Positions 18,018 through 27,052 of a stretch of 64,000 bases of DNA are shown in pieces. Both the position numbers and the translations under genes were made by a program. Numbering within the stretch: the stretch's first letter is position 1; each line of letters starts with the position of its first letter. Source of the stretch: Psychrobacter sp. ANT_WB68. Lineage in GTDB: Bacteria > Pseudomonadota > Gammaproteobacteria > Pseudomonadales > Moraxellaceae. A model generated the notes under the pieces. That model was given only the letters and a program-made list of their open reading frames with translations. It ran no database searches and was not told the DNA's origin. The stretch is taken from the NCBI RefSeq assembly GCF_008369115.1, contig NZ_VOAZ01000001.1, positions 992,001 through 1,056,000 of the forward strand, given 5' to 3'.

Positions 18018-19125
18018 TTACCCATACTGGCTCACGCGATAATTGAATCGCAAATGTCTCATACACAACATCAGCAATATGACATTGGGCTTTTGCCACA
18101 TCTGCTTGGGTCGCGTGATAAGGACTGTGATTGGTCAACACTAACGCTTGCTGTTGATGAGTGATAATCGGAGCGAGACCGCCGCCTTTTAGACCAGACT
18201 GTTCAATCAACCAACCAGCCGCAACTTTAATCATGGCATTCGGCATCGGATAGCCAACGATGGTAGGGTGAGCTGATTGTAGCTCTGTAAATTGCGCTTG
18301 AGGGATAATAGGGTTCTGAAAAAAACTCCCGCAATTAGGGAGTTGCTTAGGGTCGGGCAGTTTTTGCTGACGAATATCTATAATTGCTTGCATGACATCA
18401 GCGGGCATAGGCTGCGGGCGCCCTTGCTGCTCTGCATAACGCTGTGCGACTGTCTGAACATCACCATAGCTGGCAAGGATTTTGCTGGCATTGGTATGCA
18501 ATCTAAATCCGACACGGCTGATCAACCAAGTATTAGGGGCTCGCTTAAAAATACTGTCACGATAGCCAAATTGGCAGTCTGCCGCTGTTAGATGATGCCA
18601 AGTTTGGCTAGGCAGATGATAAGCACGTACGTACTCTAAGCAGTCTTCTAATTGAACACCGTAAGCGCCAATATTTTGTACAGGTGCCGCTCCAGTCAAA
18701 CCTGGTATCAATGCCAGATTTTCAAGTCCGTACCAACCTTGAGCCACCGTATGCAGCACCAAGTCATGCCAGTTTTCACCTGCCATCACTTCGATATCGA
18801 CATAACAGTCTGTTTGCGCCGTAATAGTAATGCCGCGCATTTGTGGACGTAAAACGATAGCATTCAAGTATGCCGGCAATAGAACATTACTACCGCCAGA
18901 GAGCACGAATAACGGCTTATTAGGCTCTGTGTCTTTTATGTAGCGTGCCATAAAAGCGTCAAGCTGCGCCTCATCCGTGAGTGTCACGACAACATCTGCC
19001 ATGCATGCCAATGCCATCGTATTACTATGGGACAAATCGACCGATGTAGCCTGTGGTAAATTCACCGCAAAATTGGTCGATGTCGTATGTGAAGCGTTGA
19101 AATCATGGCGTAAAGCTGAGGTCAT
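17977..19125 (-). CDS. murB: UDP-N-acetylenolpyruvoylglucosamine reductase
   Basis: MurB reduces UDP-GlcNAc-enolpyruvate to UDP-MurNAc with NADPH, the second committed step of peptidoglycan synthesis, and binds FAD. Visible motifs are SGGSNVLLP, IPGLTGAAPVQNIGAYG (FAD site), YRDSIFK (catalytic region) and NCGSFFQNP with the catalytic Ser. The layout is that of type I MurB, like E. coli (342 residues); this protein has about 40 extra residues at the N-terminus. The frame extends to a TTG at 19152, but AGG seven bases before ATG 19125 favours that start (382 residues). A low-molecular-weight phosphatase gene lies upstream as in Pseudomonas, and a DUF218 gene overlaps the end. Confidence 0.95.
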   Translation of the reverse strand: MTSALRHDFNASHTTSTNFAVNLPQATSVDLSHSNTMALACMADVVVTLTDEAQLDAFMARYIKDTEPNKPLFVLSGGSNVLLPAYLNAIVLRPQMRGITITAQTDCYVDIEVMAGENWHDLVLHTVAQGWYGLENLALIPGLTGAAPVQNIGAYGVQLEDCLEYVRAYHLPSQTWHHLTAADCQFGYRDSIFKRAPNTWLISRVGFRLHTNASKILASYGDVQTVAQRYAEQQGRPQPMPADVMQAIIDIRQQKLPDPKQLPNCGSFFQNPIIPQAQFTELQSAHPTIVGYPMPNAMIKVAAGWLIEQSGLKGGGLAPIITHQQQALVLTNHSPYHATQADVAKAQCHIADVVYETFAIQLSREPVWVNADGSIGYDEHVV

Positions 19126-19273
19126 AACATAGCCTATATGGCAAATAAACAAGAGGTAATACGGTGTTTATTATAAAGGATGCACGGCATAAAAGTAGCA
19201 CAAATATGGCGCTTTATTACCAAGTACTATTAAACATTGTTAAGCATTAAGTGCTACTAAGCCCTAAGCATTG

Positions 19274-19771
19274 CTAAGCAGTTTTCCAACTTTCAATCCA
19301 AGCTTGTGCACTGGATTCTATACGTTCAATGACCTCTTCAAAAGCATCGCCATCGCCTTGATAAGGGTCTGGGACATCGTCGCCGCCGTAGGTTGGATCT
19401 TCTTCACTAAACAGCGCCAGTTTGGCAAGCTTACCATCTGTGTTGGTTATATTATCTTTAATGGCTTGCAGGTCAGCTAAGTTTTGTGCATCCATCGCCA
19501 ATATTAAATCAAACTTGCGGAAGTCATCAGCGCTTACTTGACGGGCGACCAGCTTACTGATGTTATAACCATGGGCTTTAGCATGGCGCTGTGCCCGCAC
19601 ATCGGGTGCATGACCAATATGCCAGTCCCCAGTCCCTGCCGAATCCACTTTCATCGCTAGCCCTGCAATGGCGGTTTGCTGACGGAAAATCTCCTCGGCG
19701 GTCGGTGAACGGCAAATATTTCCCAAACAAACCAATAGAACGGATGAGGGAGTAGACGCTTTGATTGGCAT
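19274..19771 (-). CDS. Low-molecular-weight protein-tyrosine-phosphatase
   Basis: The active-site loop C-x5-R-S is CLGNICRS with Cys15 and Arg21, directly after the first strand, and the general acid lies in the DVPDPYQGD segment. Length is 165 residues from the ATG at 19771, which has GG about eight bases upstream and the usual short N-terminus; the frame extends further to 19819 through a hydrophobic stretch that is unlikely to be translated. Such enzymes remove phosphate from tyrosine in proteins, often in exopolysaccharide control. It is upstream of murB, as in Pseudomonas. The target is unknown. Confidence 0.92.
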   Translation of the reverse strand: MPIKASTPSSVLLVCLGNICRSPTAEEIFRQQTAIAGLAMKVDSAGTGDWHIGHAPDVRAQRHAKAHGYNISKLVARQVSADDFRKFDLILAMDAQNLADLQAIKDNITNTDGKLAKLALFSEEDPTYGGDDVPDPYQGDGDAFEEVIERIESSAQAWIESWKTA

Positions 19772-20036
19772 ATAAGGACCTTTTATCACAACAAAAAAAC
19801 ATGCTATCAAGACCAGCATAGGTAATGCGGTTTATTAGCATGTTATCGAGTAAATTAATTAGCTGTCAGCGTAACGGTTAATGTGTTGAATGGCAAGGGT
19901 AGAGGTAAGACAATGTGGTCACACTAGGCAATAATAATAAAAAGCTGCCGACCCTAATAGTCTGTATTAATCCTCTTAATGAATGCTATTCATAGTTAGG
20001 GCTAGGGATATTGCCGTATAAAAGTGAATAATAACT

Positions 20037-20477
20037 TTAGTCTTGCTTATTTTTGAAGCGTTGTAAATCTCGACGCTCTTTCTTATTGGGTTTATTATCA
20101 GGGCGGGCAAGATTGGCAAGTTTGCGCTGCTCAGCGTAATAAGCGCGGCGCTCTTCGCTCTCCTCAGTTTCTGAATATAATGCTTGTGCGGCAATCGCAT
20201 TACCACGTTGTGCGCTTAGCGCTTCAACCAAGACTGTTTTCTCAGTCATGGCAGTAGCTGAGCCTTGGCGAATACTGAGCTCATCTCCGACTGCAATCTC
20301 TTTACTGGTTTTGACGCGGCTCCCTGCATAATGGACACGTCCGCTTTCGATGGCTTCTTTGGCAAGGGTACGGGTGCGATAAAAGCGAGCTGCCCATAAC
20401 CATTTATCAAGACGCATACGCACCGCATCTGGTTGGCTATGGCTCGGCTGATTGTGGTTTTTATTATGTTTACTCAT
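20037..20477 (-). CDS. hslR: S4-domain RNA-binding heat-shock protein (Hsp15-like)
   Basis: An S4 RNA-binding domain (about residues 20-75; MRLDKWLWAARFYRTR, then EAIESGRVHYAGSRVK) is followed by a long basic and Glu-rich helical tail. This is the plan of Hsp15, which binds free 50S subunits still carrying a nascent chain and helps recycle them. Length is 146 residues against 133 in E. coli. The start is taken at ATG 20477, with AGG five bases upstream; the frame also reads through a TTG at 20480. The gene stands alone. Confidence 0.92.
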   Translation of the reverse strand: MSKHNKNHNQPSHSQPDAVRMRLDKWLWAARFYRTRTLAKEAIESGRVHYAGSRVKTSKEIAVGDELSIRQGSATAMTEKTVLVEALSAQRGNAIAAQALYSETEESEERRAYYAEQRKLANLARPDNKPNKKERRDLQRFKNKQD

Positions 20478-20598
20478 CAAAACCTCATAGATATCAATAA
20501 AGTAACATAATAATGGTGTCGTTTTTATTGATTAAAAGAGCGGTGCGCGATTAAAGTGTTTAAAAGTAGGTGATTATGATGGGTACAGAGAACTCAAG

Positions 20599-21279
20599 TT
20601 AGCCATTGTTCTGATTAGCAACTTTGACAGCCATCACAGCAGCACTATTATTCTCTACCTGCTCTAAACCATTTATGATCCCTGTGATGTCTTCTACGGT
20701 TTTATTTTGGCTTAATTTAAACTGAGCTTGTATCGAATCGATAGGCAGTCTAAAGCCAATAATACCGCGACACATGGCATCGATATAAGCAGCTGGTGCA
20801 TCATTTAGTGACCAAGGGTTGTCGGATATTACCTCTTGCTGCGCGGTCATGGTTGCTAATATCCATTTAAGGGTGTCACTATCTTCAATCAATTCAATCT
20901 TAGACTGAATATGGACGCTTTGATAGTTCCATGTAGGCACTACTTTATGGGTTTTTGCTTTGCTAGGATACCAGTTAGGGCTGATGTATTGTCCAGAATC
21001 TTGGAAAATAATTAACCACGAACCGTTTGGTAAAGTGTTTTGGTAAATAGGATTTTTACGACCAAAATGACCATAAAGATAGCCGTGTGATTCGTCAGAA
21101 GCAAAATCGGAACCAAAATCTGCATTGAATTTAGCGTGGTCATTATGCCAAAACAACGGTATATGACAGGCTTCGATACCATCTTTAGTTTGGGCAACTA
21201 AGGTCGCTAACGGATTAATGGAGATAAATTCAATGATGTTATCAAAATTTTCTTCGGTAAAAACAGCAGGGATATGCAT
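20599..21279 (-). CDS. PaiB-like FMN-binding protein
   Basis: A 226-residue member of the PaiB family (FMN-binding split-barrel fold). The N-terminus MHIPAVF, the segment IPLFWHND, GRKNPIYQN, the pattern ISPNWYPSK, and VPTWNYQSVHIQ are all typical. The Bacillus prototype was described as a negative regulator of protease synthesis and sporulation, but in gammaproteobacteria a role as flavin/heme-related oxidoreductase is equally possible. No helix-turn-helix is visible, so the name 'transcriptional regulator' should not be taken literally. It stands next to the excalibur protein gene, 29 bases away, on the same strand. Confidence 0.88.
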   Translation of the reverse strand: MHIPAVFTEENFDNIIEFISINPLATLVAQTKDGIEACHIPLFWHNDHAKFNADFGSDFASDESHGYLYGHFGRKNPIYQNTLPNGSWLIIFQDSGQYISPNWYPSKAKTHKVVPTWNYQSVHIQSKIELIEDSDTLKWILATMTAQQEVISDNPWSLNDAPAAYIDAMCRGIIGFRLPIDSIQAQFKLSQNKTVEDITGIINGLEQVENNSAAVMAVKVANQNNG

Positions 21280-21308
21280 GACGTTCTCAATTTATGCGTG
21301 ATATAAAA

Positions 21309-21701
21309 TTAGTTACACCACTGCTGCTCACAAGGGATACCGTCATGGTTACCATCCATCTTTGTATTAGGGCAGTGTTGTAAGAAGTAAGTGGCTTCTG
21401 CGCATGAGGTCATCTGAGAACAATGTTGTCTCCCATCACAGGCAAAGCTTGGCGCTGCTTGCTGTGATATTACAACTGGAATTGCTGCCGGAGCTGCATT
21501 TGAAGTTGTATCTGAAGCTGCCTCTAAATCGACGTACGTTGGCGGTATGTCATCAAAATCAGCAGAGGTAAAAGCAGCAATTGAAGTATCAGCCGCAATA
21601 TCAGTGCTAGGATTGCTTGTAGAGCTTTTAGGTTGAAGCATGTTATAACCCACAAGTGCTAAAACCAGTAACAATACAAACATCAATATCTTTTTTATCA
21701 T
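21309..21701 (-). CDS. Membrane-anchored or secreted excalibur-domain protein
   Basis: A 130-residue protein with an N-terminal hydrophobic segment (about residues 4-19) that acts as anchor or signal peptide, a low-complexity Ser/Thr/Ala linker (25-80), and a C-terminal excalibur domain with six cysteines and the calcium-loop-like motif DGNHDGIPCE at about 115-124. The extra C-x5-C pattern (FACDGRQHCSQ) is usual in gammaproteobacterial members. The domain is expected to bind calcium outside the cytoplasm. A nuclease partner, frequent in this family, is not present. Function otherwise unknown. Confidence 0.85.
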   Translation of the reverse strand: MIKKILMFVLLLVLALVGYNMLQPKSSTSNPSTDIAADTSIAAFTSADFDDIPPTYVDLEAASDTTSNAAPAAIPVVISQQAAPSFACDGRQHCSQMTSCAEATYFLQHCPNTKMDGNHDGIPCEQQWCN

Positions 21702-21723
21702 GGCTCACTACTTAATCATGGTC

Positions 21724-21757
21724 GCTACCAATTAATAATTGCTACCAATGAATAATC
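21724..21757. repeat. Two tandem copies of a 17-base unit
   Basis: GCTACCAATTAATAATT (21724-21740) is followed by GCTACCAATGAATAATC (21741-21757), 15 of 17 bases alike. A partial third unit begins at 21758. It lies between the excalibur gene and ilvA and codes for nothing evident. Confidence 0.7.
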
Positions 21758-21833
21758 GCTATTGATCCATCAGTGGCGGTTGTTTAGCAATGAAAACACC
21801 GCCCTGATGAATGAAAGTTTATCTCTACACTAA

Positions 21834-23387
21834 CTATTTTAAAAACAACTGATAACCAATATTGTCATTGAGCATGGTGCAGTCGTAGCCGATATCAAGA
21901 AGCGCATCTTGCAGCTGACGAGAGTTACCTTCAGAGGCTTGTACGCCGACCAGCACGCGACCTTCAGCAGCGCCATGATTGCGATAATGGAATAAGGTGA
22001 TGTTAAAGTCGTCGCCAAGTTTCTCTAAGAAAGTAAGCAGTGCGCCCGGACGTTCAGGAAATACCACGTTTAATAATTGCTCGTTTTCAACATGAGCATG
22101 ACCACCGATCAAATGACGGATATGTGATTTGGCGATATCATCATCGGTTAGGTCATGTGCCGTATAACCATCGTCTGCCAATTGCTTACTGATGGTTTGA
22201 CGCTCTTTGTCGCCTTCTTTTAGAGCAATACCGACAAAAATTGCCGCAGGCTCCATCGAGTCTGGTGATTTTTTGCTATCAGCACGGTAGTTAAACTCGG
22301 TGATATTACGTCCATGTAAGCTACGGCAGAAGTTTAAGAAAGCACCCGTTTGCTCAGGAATCGTCACGCCAAAGATGGCTTCTTTTTTCTCACCAATTTC
22401 AGTACGCTCAGCAATATAACGTAGGCGGTCAAAGTTCATATTGGCACCGCAGATGATGCTGACGCAATTTTTACCTTGTAAGTTATTGGCTTCGATATAT
22501 TTTTTCATGCCTGCAACGGGTAATGCGCCAGCAGGTTCAACAATGCTACGGTTTTCTTCAAAGATATCTTTGACCGCGGCACAGACTTCATCGTTGGTAC
22601 AAGTGACCACTTCGGGCTCGACCAACGGACCTGATTTATCACTCTTTTGCATACGGACAATATCAAAAGGGAGTTCGCCAATTTGGGCGACTGCGACACC
22701 ATCAACAAACAGTCCGACTTGTTTCAGTTTGACCCGCTCATTTGCTTCAAGCGCTGCTTTGAGGGAGGCTGATTGTTCTGCTTCTACGGCGATGACTTTG
22801 ACATGCGGCGCGACTTCACCTAAAAAGGCTGCAACCCCTGAGATAAGCCCGCCGCCCCCCACAGCAACGAACACATAATCCATATTGCGCCACTGCTGGG
22901 TCAACTCCAGACCAATAGTGCCTTGTCCAGCAATCACCAATTCATCATCGTAAGGAGGAATAAAGGTCAAGCCTTCTGTTTCAGCGCGATTGATTGCATA
23001 ACGGTTGGCTTCATCAAAGCTATCGCCATATAAGTCGACATTGCCGCCCAGTGCTCTGACAGCATCTACTTTGATATCTGGGGTGGTGGTTGGCATTACG
23101 ATGATGTTATTGAGGGCAAGCTTACGGGCAGAATAAGCAACGCCCTGGGCATGGTTGCCCGCTGAGGCACAAATGACGCCGCGCGCTTTTTGCGCATCGC
23201 TCAGTTGGCTAATGCAGTTATAAGCGCCGCGTAATTTAAAGGATTTTACTGGCTGTAAATCTTCACGCTTAAATCGAATATCATTAGCAAAACGTTGGGT
23301 CAGCTTGGGTGCCGATTCAAGTGGTGTTTGAATAGCAACGTCATAGACGGTGGCTTGCAAGATGGCTCGTACCCAGTGTGACAGCAT
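21834..23387 (-). CDS. ilvA: Biosynthetic threonine ammonia-lyase
   Basis: IlvA converts threonine to 2-oxobutanoate, the first step of isoleucine synthesis. The PLP lysine is Lys51 in SFKLRGAYN; the glycine loop for the PLP phosphate is GGGGLISG. The C-terminus has two ACT-like regulatory domains (starting near EAIFGVTIPEQTGAF and LLNVVFPERPGALL), so isoleucine feedback control is expected. The frame runs up to 23429, but AGGAA before ATG 23387 and the family's N-terminus favour the shorter form (517 residues). It is divergent from rpiA, as in Pseudomonas. Confidence 0.96.
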   Translation of the reverse strand: MLSHWVRAILQATVYDVAIQTPLESAPKLTQRFANDIRFKREDLQPVKSFKLRGAYNCISQLSDAQKARGVICASAGNHAQGVAYSARKLALNNIIVMPTTTPDIKVDAVRALGGNVDLYGDSFDEANRYAINRAETEGLTFIPPYDDELVIAGQGTIGLELTQQWRNMDYVFVAVGGGGLISGVAAFLGEVAPHVKVIAVEAEQSASLKAALEANERVKLKQVGLFVDGVAVAQIGELPFDIVRMQKSDKSGPLVEPEVVTCTNDEVCAAVKDIFEENRSIVEPAGALPVAGMKKYIEANNLQGKNCVSIICGANMNFDRLRYIAERTEIGEKKEAIFGVTIPEQTGAFLNFCRSLHGRNITEFNYRADSKKSPDSMEPAAIFVGIALKEGDKERQTISKQLADDGYTAHDLTDDDIAKSHIRHLIGGHAHVENEQLLNVVFPERPGALLTFLEKLGDDFNITLFHYRNHGAAEGRVLVGVQASEGNSRQLQDALLDIGYDCTMLNDNIGYQLFLK

Positions 23388-23873
23388 AATGATTCCTAAA
23401 TTGAGTGAAGATGAATAAAAGAGGTGCAAATGGCTATAAAGTCAGTGTTTATAAATCATCAGCTATAAATAGCCATAAACCCGTATAGATTAGCCTAAAA
23501 ACGAAATAGATTAGCCTATGCTGATTTTGACTATCTTGCAAGACACAATTGCAAATTTTGTAGAGAGTTTTTTATAAAGGTTTTTTATCATGACTTTAAG
23601 CTTTTAAGTTTTTTATGAGCGTTAAAGGTTAAAAACTAAATCCTAACAGACATATGATCGTAAAATGGGAATCACACAATCTCAGTCAAGCGATATTAGC
23701 CAAGTCATCGATATATTAAAGTAAGTATGAGCAATGAGGGCGGAGAATGAGTATTTAGAATGGGTTTTACGCTAACATCCCATAAAGCCATCGGTTATAA
23801 TAAGCGCGCATTTTACCTCTTTTATCATTCTGCCTGTTTTAGAGTGATACGTTTATTTTTCCAAGGATTTATG
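23388..23873. other. Divergent region ilvA / rpiA
   Basis: About 490 bases without a gene. A 13-base direct repeat ATAGATTAGCCTA occurs at 23485-23497 and 23506-23518 (21-base period) on the ilvA leader side. A run of T and weak hairpins lie near 23560-23600. No leader peptide rich in Ile codons, as expected for attenuation, was found. Confidence 0.45.
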
Positions 23874-24533
23874 ATGAGTGATCAGCAAGCACAAAAGCAA
23901 GCTGCAGCCAAAGCTGCCCTAAGCTATATCGAAGATGACATGATACTTGGGGTCGGAACGGGCAGTACGGTTAACTGTTTGATTGAGTTGTTGCCGACGT
24001 TAAGGCTTGCTGGCGCGGTTGCAAGCTCACAGGTCACCGAAGATAAACTCCGTGCCCTTGGTATCGAAATCGTCGATTTAAACTTTGCTGGTCAGCTTGA
24101 TGTGTATATTGATGGCGCCGATGAGGTAAACGAACATTTGCAATTGATCAAAGGTGGTGGCGGCGCGCTGACACGCGAAAAAATTGTCGCCGCAGCTTCG
24201 AATAAATTTGTCTGCATGGTCGATGAAAGTAAAATTGTGGAATGGCTGGGACGTGAGTTTCCAGTGCCGATAGAGGTGCTCCCACAAGCGCGCTCGTATG
24301 TGGCAAGGCAGTTAGCTCTTTTAGGCGGTGAGCCAGTATATCGTGAGAATTTCGTCACCGATTATGGCAACGTGATTTTAGACACCTATGATTTGGATGT
24401 CAGTAACCCGCTAGCGCTAGAGCAGCAATTAAACAATATCGTTGGTGTGGTCTGTAATGGTATCTTTGCGGCCAATCAAGCAGATGTATTGCTCAAAGCG
24501 GGAAGTAATGGCGTGACGACTGTAACGCGTTAG
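23874..24533 (+). CDS. rpiA: Ribose-5-phosphate isomerase A
   Basis: RpiA interconverts ribose-5-phosphate and ribulose-5-phosphate in the pentose phosphate pathway. Motifs seen are [13 protein letters not shown] (phosphate loop), DGADEVN (catalytic Asp residues), and [15 protein letters not shown] with the catalytic Glu. The frame starts upstream at 23760, but AGGA six bases before ATG 23874 gives exactly 219 residues, the length of the E. coli enzyme. Convergent with argF across a strong terminator. Confidence 0.97.
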   Translation: MSDQQAQKQAAAKAALSYIEDDMILGVGTGSTVNCLIELLPTLRLAGAVASSQVTEDKLRALGIEIVDLNFAGQLDVYIDGADEVNEHLQLIKGGGGALTREKIVAAASNKFVCMVDESKIVEWLGREFPVPIEVLPQARSYVARQLALLGGEPVYRENFVTDYGNVILDTYDLDVSNPLALEQQLNNIVGVVCNGIFAANQADVLLKAGSNGVTTVTR

Positions 24534-24581
24534 TCCTTTAATGCTAGAATGTGGCACTAAATGATAAAGCTATAAAGAATG

Positions 24582-24618
24582 AAAAGGCAGAGCGCCATAA
24601 ATGGGCTCTGCCTTTTTT
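24582..24618. terminator. Bidirectional terminator rpiA / argF
   Basis: AAAAGGCAGAGC (24582-24593) pairs with GCTCTGCCTTTT (24605-24616), loop of 11 bases, T-tract at 24613-24618 and A-tract on the other side. Confidence 0.9.
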
Positions 24619-24669
24619 GTATGGACTATTTTATCAATATTCCACGTTAAGCTTTTTAGAAGCCTGTTT

Positions 24670-25593
24670 TTAGGCAGGTAGCTTAATTTTGTCTTTTAAT
24701 AAAAACTCCATCAAGGCTTTTTGCGCATGTAAGCGGTTTTCTGCTTCATGCCACACCACAGAGCGTGGATCATCGAGCATATCATGCGAGATTTCTTCGC
24801 CGCGATGCGCCGGCAAGCAATGCATGAAGACGACTTCAGGATCCGCTTTATCAAGCAGTGATGGCGTGACTTGATAAGCAGCAAAGCGGCGTGCACGGGT
24901 ATTTTGCTCGGACTCTTGTCCCATACTTGCCCACACATCGGTGACAATTAAGCTCGAATCTTTCGCCGCTTCTTGCACATTTTCAACGATACTCACGCAA
25001 TGTGAGAAGCGTTTCATCAGCTCAGGATCAGGCTCAAAACCATATGGGGCTGCTACACGTAGCTCAAAGCCAAACTGATTGGCCGCTTGCATGTAGGATG
25101 CGCACATATTATTACCATCTCCGACCCACGTGACGATTTTGTTTTCGATACTACCGCGATGCTCATAATAGGTCTGCATATCAGCAAGCAACTGGCATGG
25201 ATGAAATTCATCAGTGAGTGCGTTAATAATAGGCACACTAGAGTATTCGGCAAAGGTCTCAACTTTTTCGTGGCCAAAGGTGCGAATCATAATAATATCG
25301 ACCATGCTGGAGATGACGCGAGCGGAGTCTTCTAGCGGCTCACCGCGCCCAAGCTGGGTGTCATTTGGCGATAAAAAAATAGCGCTGCCGCCAAACTGAC
25401 CCATGCCAGTCTCAAATGAGATGCGCGTACGGGTGGATGATTTTTCAAATATCATGCCAAGCGTACGACCCACGAAGGGCTGATATATCTCGCCAGCGTG
25501 TTGCATCTTACGCAGTTCGCTCGCGCGTTTGATTAGGTTTTCTAGTTCTTGTTTGGTTAAATCAGATAGGGTCAAAAAATGGCGCAAACTCAT
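24670..25593 (-). CDS. argF: Ornithine carbamoyltransferase
   Basis: Joins carbamoyl phosphate and ornithine to citrulline in arginine synthesis. The carbamoyl-phosphate loop STRTR is at residues 53-57, the EFHPCQ motif at about 129-134, and the ornithine-side [10 protein letters not shown] near residue 265. Length is 307 residues, normal for an anabolic trimeric enzyme. No arcA or arcC neighbour is present, so a biosynthetic role is more likely than a catabolic one. It is a single-gene unit, ending at the shared terminator. Confidence 0.96.
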   Translation of the reverse strand: MSLRHFLTLSDLTKQELENLIKRASELRKMQHAGEIYQPFVGRTLGMIFEKSSTRTRISFETGMGQFGGSAIFLSPNDTQLGRGEPLEDSARVISSMVDIIMIRTFGHEKVETFAEYSSVPIINALTDEFHPCQLLADMQTYYEHRGSIENKIVTWVGDGNNMCASYMQAANQFGFELRVAAPYGFEPDPELMKRFSHCVSIVENVQEAAKDSSLIVTDVWASMGQESEQNTRARRFAAYQVTPSLLDKADPEVVFMHCLPAHRGEEISHDMLDDPRSVVWHEAENRLHAQKALMEFLLKDKIKLPA

Positions 25594-25777
25594 AGTAATC
25601 CTAGCAGTCGATCGCAGTCAGTGAAACGTTATCATTCTTCAATAGCATCGCGTCAGTGCGTATACTGGGGTGACAACAAACTTTTAGTATAGCGCAATTG
25701 GGCTTAATGTAAATGTCCAATTTGCCATGTTTATCAGTCTCGCAAACAGTCATCACATTAATCTCTATCGACTATGA

Positions 25778-26896
25778 CTATGCTATTGTCCGAGTCGGGC
25801 GAGCGCTTAGGCGGCATAGTAACTCATAGCTAATGGTATCAGCATGGGCAGCGACTTCATCGACATGCGGCGCGTCGCCCCAAAGTATCACCTGACTATT
25901 TAAAGCCACGCTCTCTGGTACGGCACTGACATCAATGACAATCATATCCATGGCCACTCGCCCAAGTACCGCGCATGGATAGCTTTGATGATTGCTGGCA
26001 TCAATGACAGAGACATACGCATCATTATTAACTACCCGTGGATAGCCGTCTCCATAGCCGATACTGACCAAGGCGGTTTTAGTATTATGTGTAGCGGTCC
26101 AGCGGCTCCCATAACCAATGCCGTCACCGGCGTTGACTGTTTGTAAGGCGATAATCTGCGCGCTAAATTCCATCGCTGGCTGTAAGTCTAAATCATGCGC
26201 ACTTTTGTCAATGACAGGCGTGCTCCCGTATAACATGATACCCGGACGTACCCAGTCGTAATGATATTCTGAAAAATTGACAATACCAGCTGAGTTGCAT
26301 AAGGAGCCTTTTACATCGCTGCTGACCGTTTCTTTTAGGGTGTGCAGCATATCATTGAAACGCTGGATTTGAATGGCGTTTAGGGGATGAGCGCGGTCGT
26401 CGGCATTGGCAAAGTGGGTGGTCAAAATCAGCTGATAACCGGCTTCATGCAGGCGTTTGGCTGCTGGAATAAGGGTTTGGTCATTAAACCCTAAGCGGTT
26501 CATACCAGTATTGTATTTAAGCCAAACCACTCGAGTGGCGCTATTTGTAGGTGGGGTATTTTCTAATGCCCACGTTAACTGTGGCTCATGATGAATCACA
26601 CAGCTAATATCATGCTCAATCGCCAACTGCCATTCATCTTTAGTAAATGCGCCTTCGATTAGACCAATGGTTTTATCCCAGCCCAATTGCCGAGCTTCTA
26701 ATGCTTCTATCAAGGTTGCGACGCCGATACCATCTGCCTGTTGTTCGGCTTGTTGTAACGCTGGCAGGACAGCTGCCACGCCATGACCATAGGCATTGGC
26801 TTTGACCATAGCGAGCACTTTGGACTTTGGTGACAGTTTTTTAACTTGAGCCAAGTTATGAGTGATGGCTGCTGGTTTGATTGTGATGGTGCGCAT
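25778..26896 (-). CDS. alr: Alanine racemase
   Basis: PLP enzyme that makes D-alanine for peptidoglycan. Lys32 in MVKANAYGHG is the PLP lysine; the second catalytic residue is the Tyr in GDGIGYGSRW; the VRPGIMLYGS segment is also conserved. The frame runs to a TTG at 26917, but GAAGG five bases before ATG 26896 gives 372 residues with the normal N-terminus (TITIKPAAITHNL). It follows dnaB on the same strand, the usual order in Pseudomonas, but a long hairpin lies between them. Confidence 0.96.
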   Translation of the reverse strand: MRTITIKPAAITHNLAQVKKLSPKSKVLAMVKANAYGHGVAAVLPALQQAEQQADGIGVATLIEALEARQLGWDKTIGLIEGAFTKDEWQLAIEHDISCVIHHEPQLTWALENTPPTNSATRVVWLKYNTGMNRLGFNDQTLIPAAKRLHEAGYQLILTTHFANADDRAHPLNAIQIQRFNDMLHTLKETVSSDVKGSLCNSAGIVNFSEYHYDWVRPGIMLYGSTPVIDKSAHDLDLQPAMEFSAQIIALQTVNAGDGIGYGSRWTATHNTKTALVSIGYGDGYPRVVNNDAYVSVIDASNHQSYPCAVLGRVAMDMIVIDVSAVPESVALNSQVILWGDAPHVDEVAAHADTISYELLCRLSARPTRTIA

Positions 26897-26950
26897 AATT
26901 GCCTTCTTTATTAGCAAAATTGTTTTATTAGTAAAGTGGTGAATTGATAA

Positions 26951-26996
26951 AGCCAGTGAGTCATCAATCCGGTTGATGACTCACTGGCTATTTTTT
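26951..26996. terminator. 17-base-pair hairpin between dnaB and alr
   Basis: AGCCAGTGAGTCATCAA (26951-26967) pairs perfectly with 26973-26989, loop TCCGG. The clear T-tract (26991-26996) follows on the plus strand, although both neighbours lie on the minus strand, where only TTTAT follows. It probably ends dnaB transcription but is oriented better for the opposite direction. Confidence 0.75.
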
Positions 26997-27052
26997 ATGC
27001 ATAGTCGTTTGTTAAGCGTAGGGCTTGTTGTGTTTATCGTTTAATAAGTCAA

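Noticed and set aside
19271..19480. 69-codon plus-strand frame within the phosphatase gene
   Set aside because: It is a shadow in another frame of a gene with clear catalytic motifs.
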